Shown: positions 1 through 9,503 of the stretch, in pieces | Layout: each line of letters starts with the position of its first letter | Numbering within the stretch: the first letter of the stretch is position 1 | NCBI GenBank assembly: GCA_019400425.1 | Contig: JAFREE010000119.1 | Coordinates: 1 to 64,000, forward strand | DNA: 64,000 nucleotides | Direction of reading: 5' to 3' | Origin: Hymenochaete sp. R1 | Lineage: Eukaryota; Basidiomycota; Agaricomycetes; Hymenochaetales; Hymenochaetaceae | Notes under the pieces: generated by a model | The model's database searches: none | Seen by the model: the letters and a program-made list of their open reading frames with translations, nothing else | Told to the model about the DNA's origin: nothing | Position numbers and translations under genes: made by a program

Positions 1-260
1 AAACAAGCATTTTTGACTTTTTACGGACGAAACCAGTCCCTGGCCGGTTCGGGGACCAGGGCCGATTCCCCGTAGTGCTAGTAGTTCAACATGCAGAAAA
101 AAGCCACAAAATTATGATAGGAACGGATGTGCGGGGCGAGGTGCCCGTTGCTTAGTCAGTACACGACGCGACGCGAGACGAACCGCTTGTTGTTGTTTTC
201 CCACGTCCCGTGACCGCGACTTGCATTCCTTCCCCGTCATCTCTCCGACTCTGACTCTCA

Positions 261-506
261 TCAGAAATCATCATCCTTCTTACGCTTACCCCGACCAGTT
301 CCCTTCTTGCTCATCTTCTTCGTCCTGTTTCGCTTCCTTCTATATCCGCGTTGCGTACTATCGTCTTGCTCTGTATTAAACTCCCAGCCTATTGGAAAAG
401 AATTATTTTTTGCTTGATTGTCTGCAGAGACGATTCTCAGACGTCGACGTTTCGATTCGGGGTATGTGCGTGGCTTCAATGCACCTCTCTTGTAACTCAT
501 TATCAA
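261..506 (-). CDS. possible small basic protein
   Basis: An 81-codon open frame that starts only 25 bp from the zinc-finger gene on the other strand, so the two would share one promoter region. The product is very basic, with runs of Lys and Arg in the middle and C-terminal half and an acidic DDDF end. I do not recognise a family. The first Met or the third residue, also Met, could be the start. Basic composition fits a nucleic-acid-binding or nucleolar protein, but that is only inference. It could equally be a chance frame in the 5' region. Confidence 0.3.
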   Translation of the reverse strand: MIMSYKRGALKPRTYPESKRRRLRIVSADNQAKNNSFPIGWEFNTEQDDSTQRGYRRKRNRTKKMSKKGTGRGKRKKDDDF

Positions 507-531
507 TCATCATTTTTCAAGCTCTGAAGAC

Positions 532-2651
532 ATGTTAGACGCCACGGAAACCCCGTCGGACTCCGCCAGTCGTGCGTTGTCTGACAAGGCCTCGGCCGAC
601 CTCCCCTTCTTCACTCCTTCTGCTGCCTCCTTCAATCCGAAGCCATATATGCCGAATGCAACTCAGCACAACTCTACGACGCGTTCCAAAACCCCTTCTG
701 CTCCTTTATCGCACCGTGACACCTTGACCAATGTCAATGACGGACAGAAGCCTGCAGATGTCTCTTACTCCGACCTCGACGTCACCTTTATTCGCTACCC
801 ATTCAACGATTTTCCCAATGCCCATCTCTACCACGAAGGACTTTCATTTAACGTAATGGCAGAGAACCCAGACTGGTTTCTCGATCCAGTTGACTTCAAG
901 ACTGACACTGAAATTGGCCCCGACCGTATCCAGTATCCCCAATTTCTAGAACCGCCTCGTGGATGGTGTCCGATCAAGAAGAAGGGGGCAGGAAGCGACG
1001 ACAGAGCTGTGAATGTGAATGATGAAGACGCTCCGAAACTCCGGTGTACATTTTGCCGCAGAAGCTATTCGGGCGTCAATGCGAAAAGTATGTGGAGGCG
1101 GCATGTTTTGGAGAAACATAAGATCCCCATGTCCAATAGACGTGATGGAAACGAGAACGGAGGCCGTGGGCGAAGCTCCTCAAATAGTGAGTTGCTTCTT
1201 TATATTACAAGTAGCGGAATGTTAATGGAACTAAAGAGGAGAACAAGAGGGCCATTATTGTGCCGTCACAAGCATCCGCTTCTTCTTCAAAAGCGAGTCT
1301 CAAGCCACCGCCGAGATTGAAATCTTCCATTTCATCGAACGCTCTCCTCCCAGCTGCAAGTGCTCTCAATGGTACGAGCCCAAAGCGGCGAGCGGAAAAG
1401 GATCTTCCACTGGAGCCAGCGTTTGGGGAAATGAAAGGATCGACCGAAAAGGCCAACCATTCACCCGTAGCTACGAGATCGAAATCTGCTGAGCCAGATT
1501 TTGCACCGAGCAATGACTATGCCCACTTTGCTGAGCACTCGCCCATTATGAAAGGACCGGCTTTGCCACCTTCGTCACCCTTGGATGAAGGTGCTCAGTC
1601 GACCTGGCGTCCAATTAGTATTACTGGTAGTCCAACCAGGACGCCTAGTCTATACGAGAGGAAGAGCAAATTTAGAATGCCTTGGAAATTTCCTAGTCCG
1701 AGCCATCCCCTTTATTCGAGCCCCGACGAACTTTGCCTCGGAATTCCTGTCGCTGGCATGACAGGAGAAGGTCTCAGGTCTTCCTACGTTGCGGTGCAAG
1801 CGAGCCCTTTTCCGTTCAGCGGTGGGATTCAATCACAATTCTCGAGCCCGGGCGCTGCTTCTCCCTTAAGTTCTAAGCAAGTTATTGGGAAAGTATTCGG
1901 CTGGAAAAAGAACAAGAGCAAAATCAAGAGTAAACTGCCTCCTCTTCCGGAGCCTTCGCCCCGTCGCTCATTGTACTCAGGACCTTTGCCAGGATTCAAT
2001 GACTCTCTTGGGGTCCCAGACCTATCATATTCCGCCGATACTGATTCCTCACTCTCAACGTATGGTGACGTATTTGGTTCCGACAGTAATGCTGGCTGGC
2101 TCGACGTGAATAGCCCATTGAAAACTAAAGGACTGGGATTCAATGCGGATTTTTTCCCCGATACGCCCATTCGGCGCACCTCTAGCGCATCGATACTCGA
2201 CCAACTTCAACTTGCAAAACAGAAAGGTGATGAACGGGAACAGGATGATTCAGTTCTGGCGACGTTGCCTAAAGGGCTAGGTCTAGGTTTCAATTTCGAT
2301 TTGAAGGCGTCCGGTTCTCCCTCTCAAGGCCAAAAGCGACCGCCAGAGGAAGGCATTCAGGTGTATCTTGAGGCCGAACTCAGCGAAAGGAGGCGTCAAT
2401 TGGGTGGGAGGGCAAGTGCAGGTCGTAGTGCTGGTACAAGTACTGATACTCGTGCAAGTTCATCAAAGGTGGGCTCCTCGAACAGTCGAATCACGGATGT
2501 CAATCAAGGTATCGCAAATGCTCCGGCAAGTTCGCTTTCCGTTGACGCAGGCGCTACTAAGATTCGACCCGTCTCTGATGTCGACTCTGACGACCAGGAT
2601 TTAGAAATCAGCGATCTGCTACCCTTCAAGAGGCGGCGATTGTTTGATTGA
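532..2651 (+). CDS. C2H2 zinc-finger protein, otherwise disordered
   Basis: Two exons, 532-1186 and 1237-2651, joined over a 50-nt intron; the join is forced by phase and gives 689 aa. Around residues 171-196 there is one C2H2 finger, CxxC-x15-HxxxxH (it reads CTFC ... RRHVLEKH), so zinc and probably DNA or RNA binding is likely. The rest is rich in Ser, Pro and Gly with short basic patches such as KKNKSKIKSK near the middle and a KRRR stretch close to the C-terminus that could be a nuclear signal. No other domain is visible. A single finger in a long disordered protein is common among uncharacterised basidiomycete nuclear proteins; the target is unknown. The start ATG is the first in frame after upstream stops. 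Confidence 0.82.
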
Positions 2652-5015
2652 TCTTTCTTTTTCTTTCTTTCTTTCCCATTCTCTCCCTATTTCTCTATCC
2701 CACCAGGCGAAGACGGACTCCTATTCACGTCTTACGTTTCCCCCTTCCCCTTTTTTGTTCAAACACTTGATTGACTTATTTATTCCCGAGTCTTATTCTG
2801 TTTTCCCCCACTTTTCCTCTTTTTTTTGAAGTATATGAGCCCGTTTAACGTGTTACCTCCCCGCACATCTTTCCCGCGCAATCTTTTTGTTACATCCCCT
2901 TACCTCCTTTACGTTCTCCCATAGCCTTACATTACATCCTTGTTTGCTCCTTTTTCCGTCTCAATTTTGTTTTGGTTGTACAGGAAGGTCAACAATCCAC
3001 TCCGGTGGCTCGGCTCCTTCCTTCCCATGTCGTCCGTTTGTCTGTGTACAGTAGGCTGTCTCGTCCGTCCATTCGCGCTTGAACTTTGTTTTAACCTTTC
3101 GTTGGACAACAGTGCTCTAAAGGAGCTCTTCATTTCTGTTCTCCCTTTCGAACGGGAATGGAATCGCGTAATATGTATTGTCCTTTTTCCCCATTTCTCC
3201 CCTTTTTTCTCTTTATCTTTTTCTATTATTTTTTATTCACCCTAAATTCACCCTAAAGCTGCTGGATGCAGCCGGCCGCATGGTCGTCTTTCGGAACGTG
3301 AGTCGGCTTCGCTCACTTTTCAAGGAGATCTTGATACAACCTTCCTATAGTACCTCGCTTCCCCTGTGTTCCTTCTCCCCCCCCCCCCCTCCTTTTTTCT
3401 CTTTCCTCCTCCTCATACTTTCCAAACTCCAGTACGTCCTCTCGCGAATGGTTTCTGTGACCACGTTCTCCTTTCTCCCCTTGTTTCCGTTTGTGTTGTC
3501 GTTGTCAATGCCGTGAAACTTACCTCCGCTTGTATCCTTGGCTCCGGTCTTTGTGTTTCTAAACAGAGATTTTTTGATGTGAAACTTTTGTTAGCGCATG
3601 GCTAAACTTGTATCTGTGAATTTCAAGTTTGTATCTTTCTTTCTGGTCGCGTGCCGTGAGCCTTTATCGGAACTAAGATAGGGTTCTTATGCAAATGAAA
3701 GGTATGGATACTCCTACTCTTCAATTTTTCGGATAACGGTTCACTCATTGTCATTTATAGATGAAAGTCTAGTGTCTTTAAACGCAAGCGCACAACTATC
3801 TAACAAAACAATTCGATAGAAATTATCAAACGGTGTCTGCTACTGGCAGTGGGTTACTGGCACGCGCTCTACGGTATCAGACCTCCTTTCAAAAGTATGA
3901 CCGACAAAGACGAGATTGTACTCTTCGACAAGAAAAGCTAAATAACTTAAGCTTATTAATGGCTGCCCCTGATCTATGAAGGAAATAGGGCGCATTTCCC
4001 AAGCCTCATCATTTTACAAGTGAGCCCCTTCATAGCCCATTCGAAGTCAGTACCGTTCTGAACTTGTGTCCTTGTCTCTTTCTCCCCTGGCGCTATCTTC
4101 TAGCTTCGAAGGGGATCAGAGGGGATGTTTTTTACGCTCAGGCGAAGCCTTTACGAAAGTGGTTTTTGTCCGCGATAATTTGAAGTATACGCGTCCGAGT
4201 TTGCGTCCGACTCTATCACCCAAGGACCTAACCGGCCCGTGCCAGTGATCCAGTTTGCTTTGAGTTCGCCACTGGGTCTGGCCATTTACACTTTCCATAG
4301 TATCGAAAGATGCGCGAATAAGCTACTCCTAAACTCAAAGATGCATTGGTCTCCCCCCGATGATGTTCTGAGGCAAGGACATGAGTAGTAAAAGTTTTGC
4401 AAGACGAAAGTAATGTTTATGCTATTCTTCGTATGGTACGAAATCCTTCTAACCAAAGACGCACTTGTCCCGTAGCTCAGTTGGCCACTGACAGCATCCC
4501 GCTTTGCAATTTTTTCCTTTGTAATTAAAGGTACTCCATTCACAAAGTGAGCCGAACATGATCGTTCCTCAATAGATGGATGGGTTCGCTAACCCATGAT
4601 GTTGTGGATAGAGACCTCTTCAAAGACATCAAGGAGTGCCGAACGGAAAATCGCACAGTAAGTACATCGTAGTACGCCATTCGATCGCCCCGAAACTAAC
4701 CAGATGCCAATGACTTTGCATGCTGAGAGCGGATGACTTCACCTTCCGTGGCGGTTTATCCCCTTCAGTCAAACAGACGAGGTGAGGCTTTTACTGCCGG
4801 GGTACGCCGCAAACTACGACAGCGTGCGTATACCTGTAGCAATGGATACGTTTTTGCGCATTTGAGTTTGGTAGGATAGCCTATTTAAGTCTTCCGTTGT
4901 AGCGTGTTCGCTGCTCAGAACCCATTGCAACTTAAAGTTCGCCCTTTTGCTCTCTTACACCTCCCCTTTACTTATAAAACCTCCACGTATCTGAGCGACT
5001 CCTTGTCACCTACTA
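2652..5015. other. long intergenic stretch, pyrimidine-rich
   Basis: The first kilobase after the zinc-finger gene is dominated by C and T tracts on the plus strand, including a run of 13 C at 3377-3389, as expected of a long 3' UTR and a facing terminator region. The open frames here are low-complexity Phe, Leu, Ser and Pro strings and I do not accept them as genes. From about 3700 to 4900 nothing coding, repeated or RNA-like was recognised. Confidence 0.55.
4973..4978 (+). promoter_or_regulatory. TATA box of the family A gene
   Basis: TATAAA, 38 nt before the ATG at 5016, preceded by a CT-rich tract. It is close to the start codon, so the transcript leader would be very short. Supported by sequence only. 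Confidence 0.45.
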
Positions 5016-6236
5016 ATGTCCTCAGACGCAGAAGTAGAAGCCGACGTGAAAGTTGAAGAGAACCCTGCACCGGCATGGAAGACATTCTTATATTCACTCA
5101 AAAATGTCAAAGGTCCGGAAAGTACTACTGAAAGCTTTTTTGATGACGTATTCTCTTGTTTCTCTCGGATTGTAATGAGTACGCTTTATTCTGTTACACA
5201 ACATTCCTCCAGGAGCTGAACTGCAGGTAGACCGTGACAAGCAGACCAAAGAGTATATGGATAGCCATTGGACGCCTCATACTCCCCAATCTCCTATCAT
5301 ATTGAAACCTGATGCTATAGCTTACGGCTGGACTTCACATATGGAAGATCGCTGGCTTCTTTTGCCTCCGGGAAAGGATTGCTTCCCGGGGACGGAGATA
5401 GAAGGCAAAGCATGCGACATATTCAAATTAGGCTCGGATACGGACGATCGAAATGTAGAACCTGGGACAATGACTTTGATCGTTCAAGGACTTGACGGAA
5501 AACACGGAGCATATGGTTTTACAGCAAGATCAAGGCACCATGATATATCGCTTGTAAGTAGCTTCAGGGCCCAATGCTAAATGTGCATTGAGATTTTACT
5601 GATCAGACGTATGCGAATTTCTTTTCTTTAACGTTAGGTGTTCGACGGGGATTTATTCTACGCTATCCGATTCGCTCACGCGTGGCGATACTTCAGCCCT
5701 AACTATAGATTAAAAGGTATCTACAATTGGGGATGGTGCAGGGAGAAGTCCAGTGGAGCAGTAAACATCTTACGGGATGTCTTCATTGACGAAAGCGCGA
5801 AAGCTAAGAAGATTCACCTGTATCGTCGTGCCAAAACGGTCGGAGGCCATCACCCTCAAACTCACACTCACGAATTCTTGGAAGAGGATTTCAATTCACA
5901 TTCTCTTATCTGTTATGAGGCGCAGCCGAAGTCCCTTGTATTTATTCAGGGCAAAGACGATTCGAAAGGTCAGACGAGACGATATTCCGGTACCACCGAA
6001 GAGTGGAAAGTCTTCGTTGTGAGTTCGAATCCCATCTACTTACTTCAACAGGTTATACGCGAATTTCCCATAATTAACCCTCTTGCTACCAGATTTTCGA
6101 TAAGCACCAATATAAGATCGCAGAGAAACTTCACAAGGATTACAAGGATGTCCAGGAATTTTGGAAGAAGAAAAATGTCAATGGGCGGTGTACTGTTAAT
6201 AATCCGTCGGAACAAATGTACATCAACTTCGTGTGA
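5016..6236 (+). CDS. uncharacterised protein, family member A
   Basis: Four exons, 5016-5171, 5227-5553, 5638-6018 and 6093-6236, give 335 aa. I do not recognise the family, but it is clearly related to the genes at 16144-17235 and 17483-19086. Shared marks are S-H/W-x-P-H near residue 62 (here SHWTPH), a G-x-YGF stretch closing the first conserved block (HGAYGF), an intron at the same place after it, a second block of about 125 residues, a phase-0 intron, and a C-terminal block (FDKHQYKIAE ... EFWKKK) ending in YINFV, against FIRFV and FITFL in the relatives. No signal peptide or membrane segment is present. Unlike member C it has no J domain; its first 50 residues are acidic. The first intron could instead end at 5212, but only the longer one gives an open frame. 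Confidence 0.75.
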
Positions 6237-6694
6237 CATAAATGTGCTCCTCACATAGTCGTCAGTTGTAGTGGAAGTGGAATGCGTCCGTTTATGAATA
6301 TCATGTTTGGGAATGTATGCACTGGGACCAAAGATCCATGAAGGGAGCATGCCTTCCATAGAATAACAGGCAGATGAACAAAATGGAGCACCACGAAGTC
6401 ATCTATTTTGCAAGTCAATATTTATTCGTTGCTGTTCGGGACCGCGGTAAACCAGTGCTATCAGTGACTTCCATCATACATAACGATTGAGCAAGTCAAT
6501 CAATTAAATTCAAAGTTTTAGAAGAAAAACGATAAATCATTAAAGACCTTCTAGTGACTCGTGGTATGCGTGATGACCGTGCGAGATGAAGAATTTGCCC
6601 AAATGAAACTTCTAAATCTTCGCTTGAACAATGGCGCTACGTATCAGACATTATCGAATGCTTTGTTGTCGAGAAGTATGTGGTTTCAGGGGAT
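6237..6694. other. gap between family A gene and tim8
   Basis: About 460 bp between two convergent genes. It is AT-rich and should hold the two 3' UTRs. No open frame, repeat or RNA gene was recognised. Confidence 0.5.
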
Positions 6695-7098
6695 CTATTG
6701 GGGAGGTGCAGCTGCCGAAGCGTAGGCCTCTCGCTGACGCTCGAGCTGACGAACGAGGAAGATGGATGAATCGAGGAAGCGCTCCACGCAGTTCGACAGG
6801 CAAGAAACTTCGGAGTTTGAGAACCGGGTGGACGGGGTGCCGGTGATGCACCTAGAGCACGTAAAGAGAAGAAATATTAACCAAAGAATCGGATGAAAGA
6901 AGACAATAGAACTGACTTGTCCCAGCATGTCGACGTGAAATTGTGTACGGCTGCTTGTACTCGTGCGCCAGCCTGCTCCTTTTCGATGAAGGAGGCTATT
7001 TCTTTCTAAAAAAAATAAAAGAAACAAGTTTAATCAAGCGTAAAAATGGGCATCTGAGCAGTTATTACCTGAGTAGCCTCGTCGAATTTGTCGGCCAT
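6695..7098 (-). CDS. tim8: mitochondrial import chaperone Tim8
   Basis: Three exons, 7069-7098, 6917-7005 and 6695-6851, with introns of 63 and 65 nt, give 91 aa, the usual size of this family. The twin CX3C motif that defines small Tim proteins is present as CWDKC and CLSNC, 15 residues apart; here CxxxC pairs form the two disulphides of the helical hairpin. The second Cys codon lies right after the second splice join, which confirms the exon choice. Small Tims work in the intermembrane space, where a Tim8-Tim13 hexamer escorts hydrophobic precursors to the inner membrane. The N-terminus (ADKFDEATQKEIASFIEKEQ) and the overall pattern point to Tim8 rather than Tim9, Tim10 or Tim13. An inverted-repeat element begins 38 bp upstream of the ATG and must overlap the promoter. 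Confidence 0.93.
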
Positions 7099-7620
7099 TT
7101 TTTTCTAAGATGAGTAGGTGACGTTACGATGCAGAGGTAAGGTAGGGGAAAGTTAGTTTCAACCAACCCGCGTGTGACACATTTCCCTCTTTTCTTGCCG
7201 CCGACATGGCACACACACCTCGTCTCCTTTCTCTTTTTCGCTCGGCAGGATGATAGATTAGAGTATAAAGAAGATATTTACCGATGCATTTGTTCTGAAA
7301 ATTAGCCAATTTTTTGTGATTCCAAAAACACTATTTTTATTGCTGCAAAAGGGTCACAGGATGGTGTGTGATGCTCCGGAGCAATAATAATTTTTTTGAG
7401 GAAGATTTTTTTTCAAAAGTGAGACTACCATATATAGTAGTGCGTTGATATCGGATATCCATATATAGTAATTTGTCACGTGCGTTGAACTTAAGGCTGC
7501 ATTAATGACTGCGACGTTCGAGCAAGGTCCACAATCATTTCTCATTGTCTCTACTCAGCGAGGTATACAGGATTGGAATACGAGTTGACTGGTGCGCTCG
7601 GGAAGAGAACGAAGTTCTAG

Positions 7621-8644
7621 GAGACGGACGTGACGCAGCTCGTGTTGCTTGCGGAAAGTCGGTTACGAGATGGTGAACTTGAAGTCGGACATGGGTGCAG
7701 GGACGGGCGGGTGGACCAAGCAAAATCACGGGAAAGTGGGAGAACGTACCCGAAACACTCACACTCAACAATGTTACCTTGCTAGAGCAGACGGCCTTCA
7801 CGTCCTCTTCAGCAGGCTCGGGCAGGTCGAAGCTGATGCACTTGAATCCATCATCTCAACCAGCCTTTGGATCAAAGCATTCTCCCTAAAGAACACTTCT
7901 CCATCGCACGGTCTAACGGCCGAACGGATGAAACCTTACGTCGCCCGAGTTATTTCGCATCCCAAAAATTGGTCAGTGCATACGATGGCACTCCTTCGGG
8001 CTCGCCTGGAGGCAGACCGCACTCGGACCGTCGAGCACTCTGATCTTCAGTTGCAAGCTTTAGTGGATCAGATGCCCACAGCAGACGCGCTGCTCTCTGA
8101 ACGACTGCACGCCACTCCTTCTCAGATTCTCCAAAAGAAGAGGATCTTGCAAATGATTCTTTGCGAGGATAACCAATTTGCTTTGGACACGTTCTTTCTG
8201 GCACTCGAAATTTTGAAGGAGTCCAAAGACAAAGAAGAGATTAAAGGATGCTTTAATCGTGGCAACAAGATCGAGGAATCGTTCCAGGCGGAAAAGGATC
8301 AAAGATTTGCGTCGCTGGTGCAACAATTCGAGAGCGAAGCAAGCAAGCTGCCATTGGAACAAGCTTCTTTGAGATTCGAGTTTCTGAAAGGTCTGGTGAA
8401 AGACGTCGGTAATATGTTCCATGGAATCTGTGATCTCCTTTCTCAGGGAAAGCAATGGGAATCCGCAGATGTCAGCAATGCAGTGGCGCACTGGGAGAAA
8501 CTCGACACGCTTTTCTACAACGTCTCCCTCACCAGCATCGACTTCATAAAACGCCATATAGTAGGCGAGGACTCAGCCAAGCTGGACGATCTCACACATG
8601 CACGAAATGAGCAAGGCGAATATCGACGCGAACATAGCCAATGA
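7621..8644 (+). pseudogene. TTC27/Emw1-like fragment fused to unknown open frame
   Basis: From 7621 to about 8097 the translation resembles the middle of TTC27/Emw1, a large TPR protein, but only when three frames are combined: LLAESRLRDGELEVG in frame 1, a short GGWTKQNHGK piece in frame 2, WENVPETLTLNNVTLLEQ in frame 0, then TSPSHGLTAERMKPYVARV through LQLQALVDQMPTAD in frame 2 again. Family similarity is judged from memory of fungal homologs. The rest of that protein is absent. From about 8098 to 8644 the open frame continues into a helical stretch with no similarity that I know. There is no Met-led frame covering the whole, so I call it a pseudogene, although 7649-8644 is open and a chimeric product cannot be excluded. 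Confidence 0.65.
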
Positions 8645-8930
8645 CACTCGCGAGAACCACGCGAAGGACCAAAAACCCTGGAAAAATCTGAACGGCGGGA
8701 GGACAAAGCGCACAAACGACTCTCTGGCGCTATCTTGTGTGATCCCATCACGCGGATGTATATGCTCAAAAACATTACTAGTTATATTATTCAAGCTACT
8801 TTTTTTTGCTTTACATGGAATTTTTTTCTTAATAATAAAAAAAAAGTTTTTTTTAGGGCCCGAATTTGAGCTTTTCTGACTTTTTTAAAATTTGTATTTT
8901 TTTTTCTCAAAGTGGGACTGTGACTCGGCT

Positions 8931-8948
8931 AAGCGTGACGTCACGCTT
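8931..8948. repeat. 18-bp perfect palindrome with TGACGTCA core
   Basis: AAGCGTGACGTCACGCTT is a perfect palindrome lying directly inside the right inverted repeat of the element. Its core is the CREB/ATF-type site TGACGTCA. It may be part of the transposon end structure or a transcription-factor site. Confidence 0.6.
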
Positions 8949-8981
8949 GGGTTGGTTGAAACCAACTTTCCCCTACCTTAC

Positions 8982-9503
8982 AAGGTTTTACCTCCGGCTT
9001 TACCGACTTTTGCTCAAAGTCAAACGACTGTGTGAATCGCATGCCCGATTTGGAGCAATTTTCGGTTACCGCTTTTCCACTCACTCACCCATTCATTCAT
9101 TCGTCCCTCTCCTTTCGTCGCAGTTCACGCCGACAACAGACCCTGGACTGGAGTGGGTGCCTCCTTGAAGGACGACGGCGACGACGGCGACGATAGCTGA
9201 AGCCACCATCACCACCCACCGACTCCGATACCACCTCTGGTTACTCATTGATAACCTGTTCCTATTTCCGTTACTATTCACTATTCGTCTACTCTATCTA
9301 CCCGTTCCACCGCCTCATTCATACCGCAAGCGGTGTACAGACCTTCTGAGCCATATAAACACTTCTATAACGTCGATAACGGTCATTTGTGAGTCAATCA
9401 ATCCATGTTTAGCTGTGCAGGCTATTCACTACGCCAACAGACAGACAGACAAGCAGTCAGGCGTCTCCGACATTTGATCCTCTAACCACCAACTTCGTTC
9501 CCC
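8982..9503. other. upstream region of the hydrolase gene
   Basis: Roughly 520 bp between the element and the hydrolase ATG. It is CT- and CA-rich with direct CAGACAGACAGACAAGCAG repeats at about 9439 and should hold the promoter and 5' UTR. No clear TATA box and no coding sequence were seen. Confidence 0.45.

Larger units (their letters stand above)
7137..8981. mobile_element. 1.85-kb inverted-repeat element carrying gene fragments
   Basis: Bases 7137-7169 and 8949-8981 are inverted copies of one another, 33 nt with a single mismatch, starting GTAAGGTAGGGGAAAGTT. Each copy also contains a small palindrome, GTTGGTT facing AACCAAC. Between them lie a frame-shifted protein fragment (7621-8097) and an open frame of unknown origin, but no transposase. 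That is the layout of a non-autonomous DNA transposon that has picked up host sequence. I could not find a convincing target-site duplication next to the repeats, so the true ends may lie a little further out. The left end is 38 bp from the tim8 start codon. Confidence 0.6.

Noticed and set aside
2644..3605. Several overlapping plus-strand frames after the zinc-finger gene
   Set aside because: Low-complexity Phe/Leu/Ser/Pro translations of a CT-rich tract; no Met context, no similarity.
4473..4484. TAGCTCAGTTGG, a perfect tRNA A-box match
   Set aside because: No B-box (GGTTCGA) or cloverleaf-compatible sequence follows within tRNA distance.
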